From assembly GCA_946405655.1 (NCBI GenBank), contig CAMJHX010000093.1, forward strand, positions 1 through 5,640: a DNA stretch of 5,640 nucleotides, given 5' to 3'. Shown here piece by piece: positions 5,287 through 5,640 of this stretch; the stretch's first letter is position 1, and each line of letters starts with the position of its first letter. The DNA is from an uncultured Clostridia bacterium (lineage in GTDB: Bacteria; Bacillota; Clostridia; Oscillospirales; Oscillospiraceae). The notes beneath the pieces were generated by a model, which was not told the DNA's origin, made no database searches, and saw only the letters and a program-made list of their open reading frames with translations. The position numbers and the translations under genes were made by a program.

Positions 5287-5631
5287 ATGACAGCAAGTCT
5301 GAATCTGATCTGCTCGGCCTCGGCGGCGAGGACGCATGTCGACGCCGTGCGCGCTGATCTGGAACGCCGGTTTTCCGCAAGGCTCATTTCCTGCGAATCG
5401 GAGCCCTATTGGAAGGATGCCGCGCTGGTGCAGACGGCGGTGCGGTTTGAGGCGCAGACACAGCCGGAGGCGGCGTGGCAGCAGTGGTTCACGCATCGGT
5501 TCGGCGTCTGCACAACGCACCGGGACGGGCAGTTCACGGAGTACCTCTGCAGCGCGGCCATCCCGGAGCTGACGGCAGATCCCGCGCGCGTGTTCGCAGA
5601 CCTCTATGTGCCGAATGAAATGGTGCTGTGA
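5287..5631 (+). CDS. Hypothetical small protein, 114 residues, second gene of the beta-propeller operon
   Basis: I do not recognise this protein. It is soluble, with no signal peptide or membrane segment. It looks like a mixed alpha/beta fold: a strand-like start (SLNLICS, 4-10), an amphipathic helix (about 14-31), a further strand (about 32-37), a central tryptophan-rich part (YWKDA at 41-45 and AAWQQWFTHRFG at 63-73), and a strand-like C-terminal half. It has cysteines at 9, 36, 75 and 88. The excellent ribosome site and the 16-base gap after the preceding gene indicate co-transcription and a likely functional link. Its size and paired position would suit a partner or immunity-type protein, but nothing in the sequence proves that. 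The stop codon is 9 bases from the window end, so any downstream operon members are out of view. Confidence 0.75.
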   Translation: MTASLNLICSASAARTHVDAVRADLERRFSARLISCESEPYWKDAALVQTAVRFEAQTQPEAAWQQWFTHRFGVCTTHRDGQFTEYLCSAAIPELTADPARVFADLYVPNEMVL

Positions 5632-5640
5632 GCATTCGCT

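Noticed and set aside
4464..5387. 307-residue minus-strand open frame
   Set aside because: It spans two plus-strand genes that have ribosome sites and operon spacing. It has no Shine-Dalgarno of its own and no recognisable domain.
5628..5640. Next gene starting at GTG 5628 in a GTGA overlap
   Set aside because: No Shine-Dalgarno precedes it and only four codons are visible, so it cannot be supported.

Overview
The window looks like chromosomal DNA of a GC-rich, low-oxygen gut Firmicute, most likely an Oscillospiraceae/Ruminococcaceae-type Clostridium relative. This rests on strong AGGAGG-type ribosome binding sites, a sigma-A-type promoter, GC-rich codons, Firmicute-like tandem CorC/HlyC genes, and three kinds of dispersed intergenic repeat that I associate from general knowledge with such genomes. 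The assignment is inference. No rRNA, tRNA, CRISPR array, transposase or phage gene was seen.

Layout. (1) Positions 1-41 hold the end of a dispersed palindromic repeat. Positions 65-100 hold a rho-independent terminator for the minus-strand operon. (2) Positions 116-2682, minus strand, are a two-gene operon of CNNM/CorC (HlyC-type) membrane proteins that overlap by four bases (ATGA) and read from a near-consensus promoter at 2716-2744. (3) A divergent control region at 2683-2792 also carries an extended -10 promoter for the plus strand. (4) Positions 2793-3779, plus strand, encode an HD-domain phosphohydrolase related to the dNTPase/SAMHD1-like group, with an altered active-site loop. (5) Positions 3780-4454 are a 675-base gene-free stretch. 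It is filled by an array of five related hairpin repeats spaced about 87-89 bases apart (three forward, two reversed), then a 203-base inverted-repeat (MITE-like) element whose two ends each fold into two hairpins. (6) Positions 4455-5631, plus strand, are a probable two-gene operon: a cytoplasmic protein with PQQ-like beta-propeller repeats and a cysteine cluster, followed 16 bases later by a 114-residue protein that I do not recognise.

The CorC pair probably works in divalent cation (Mg2+ or Co2+) efflux or homeostasis, with cytosolic CBS domains sensing nucleotide. The HD protein probably acts on a nucleotide or another phosphoester. Nothing shows that the three gene groups work together. 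The most unusual material is the repeat-packed intergenic region, where stem sequences vary by compensatory changes and so appear to be conserved as structure. No clearly novel multi-gene system is visible.
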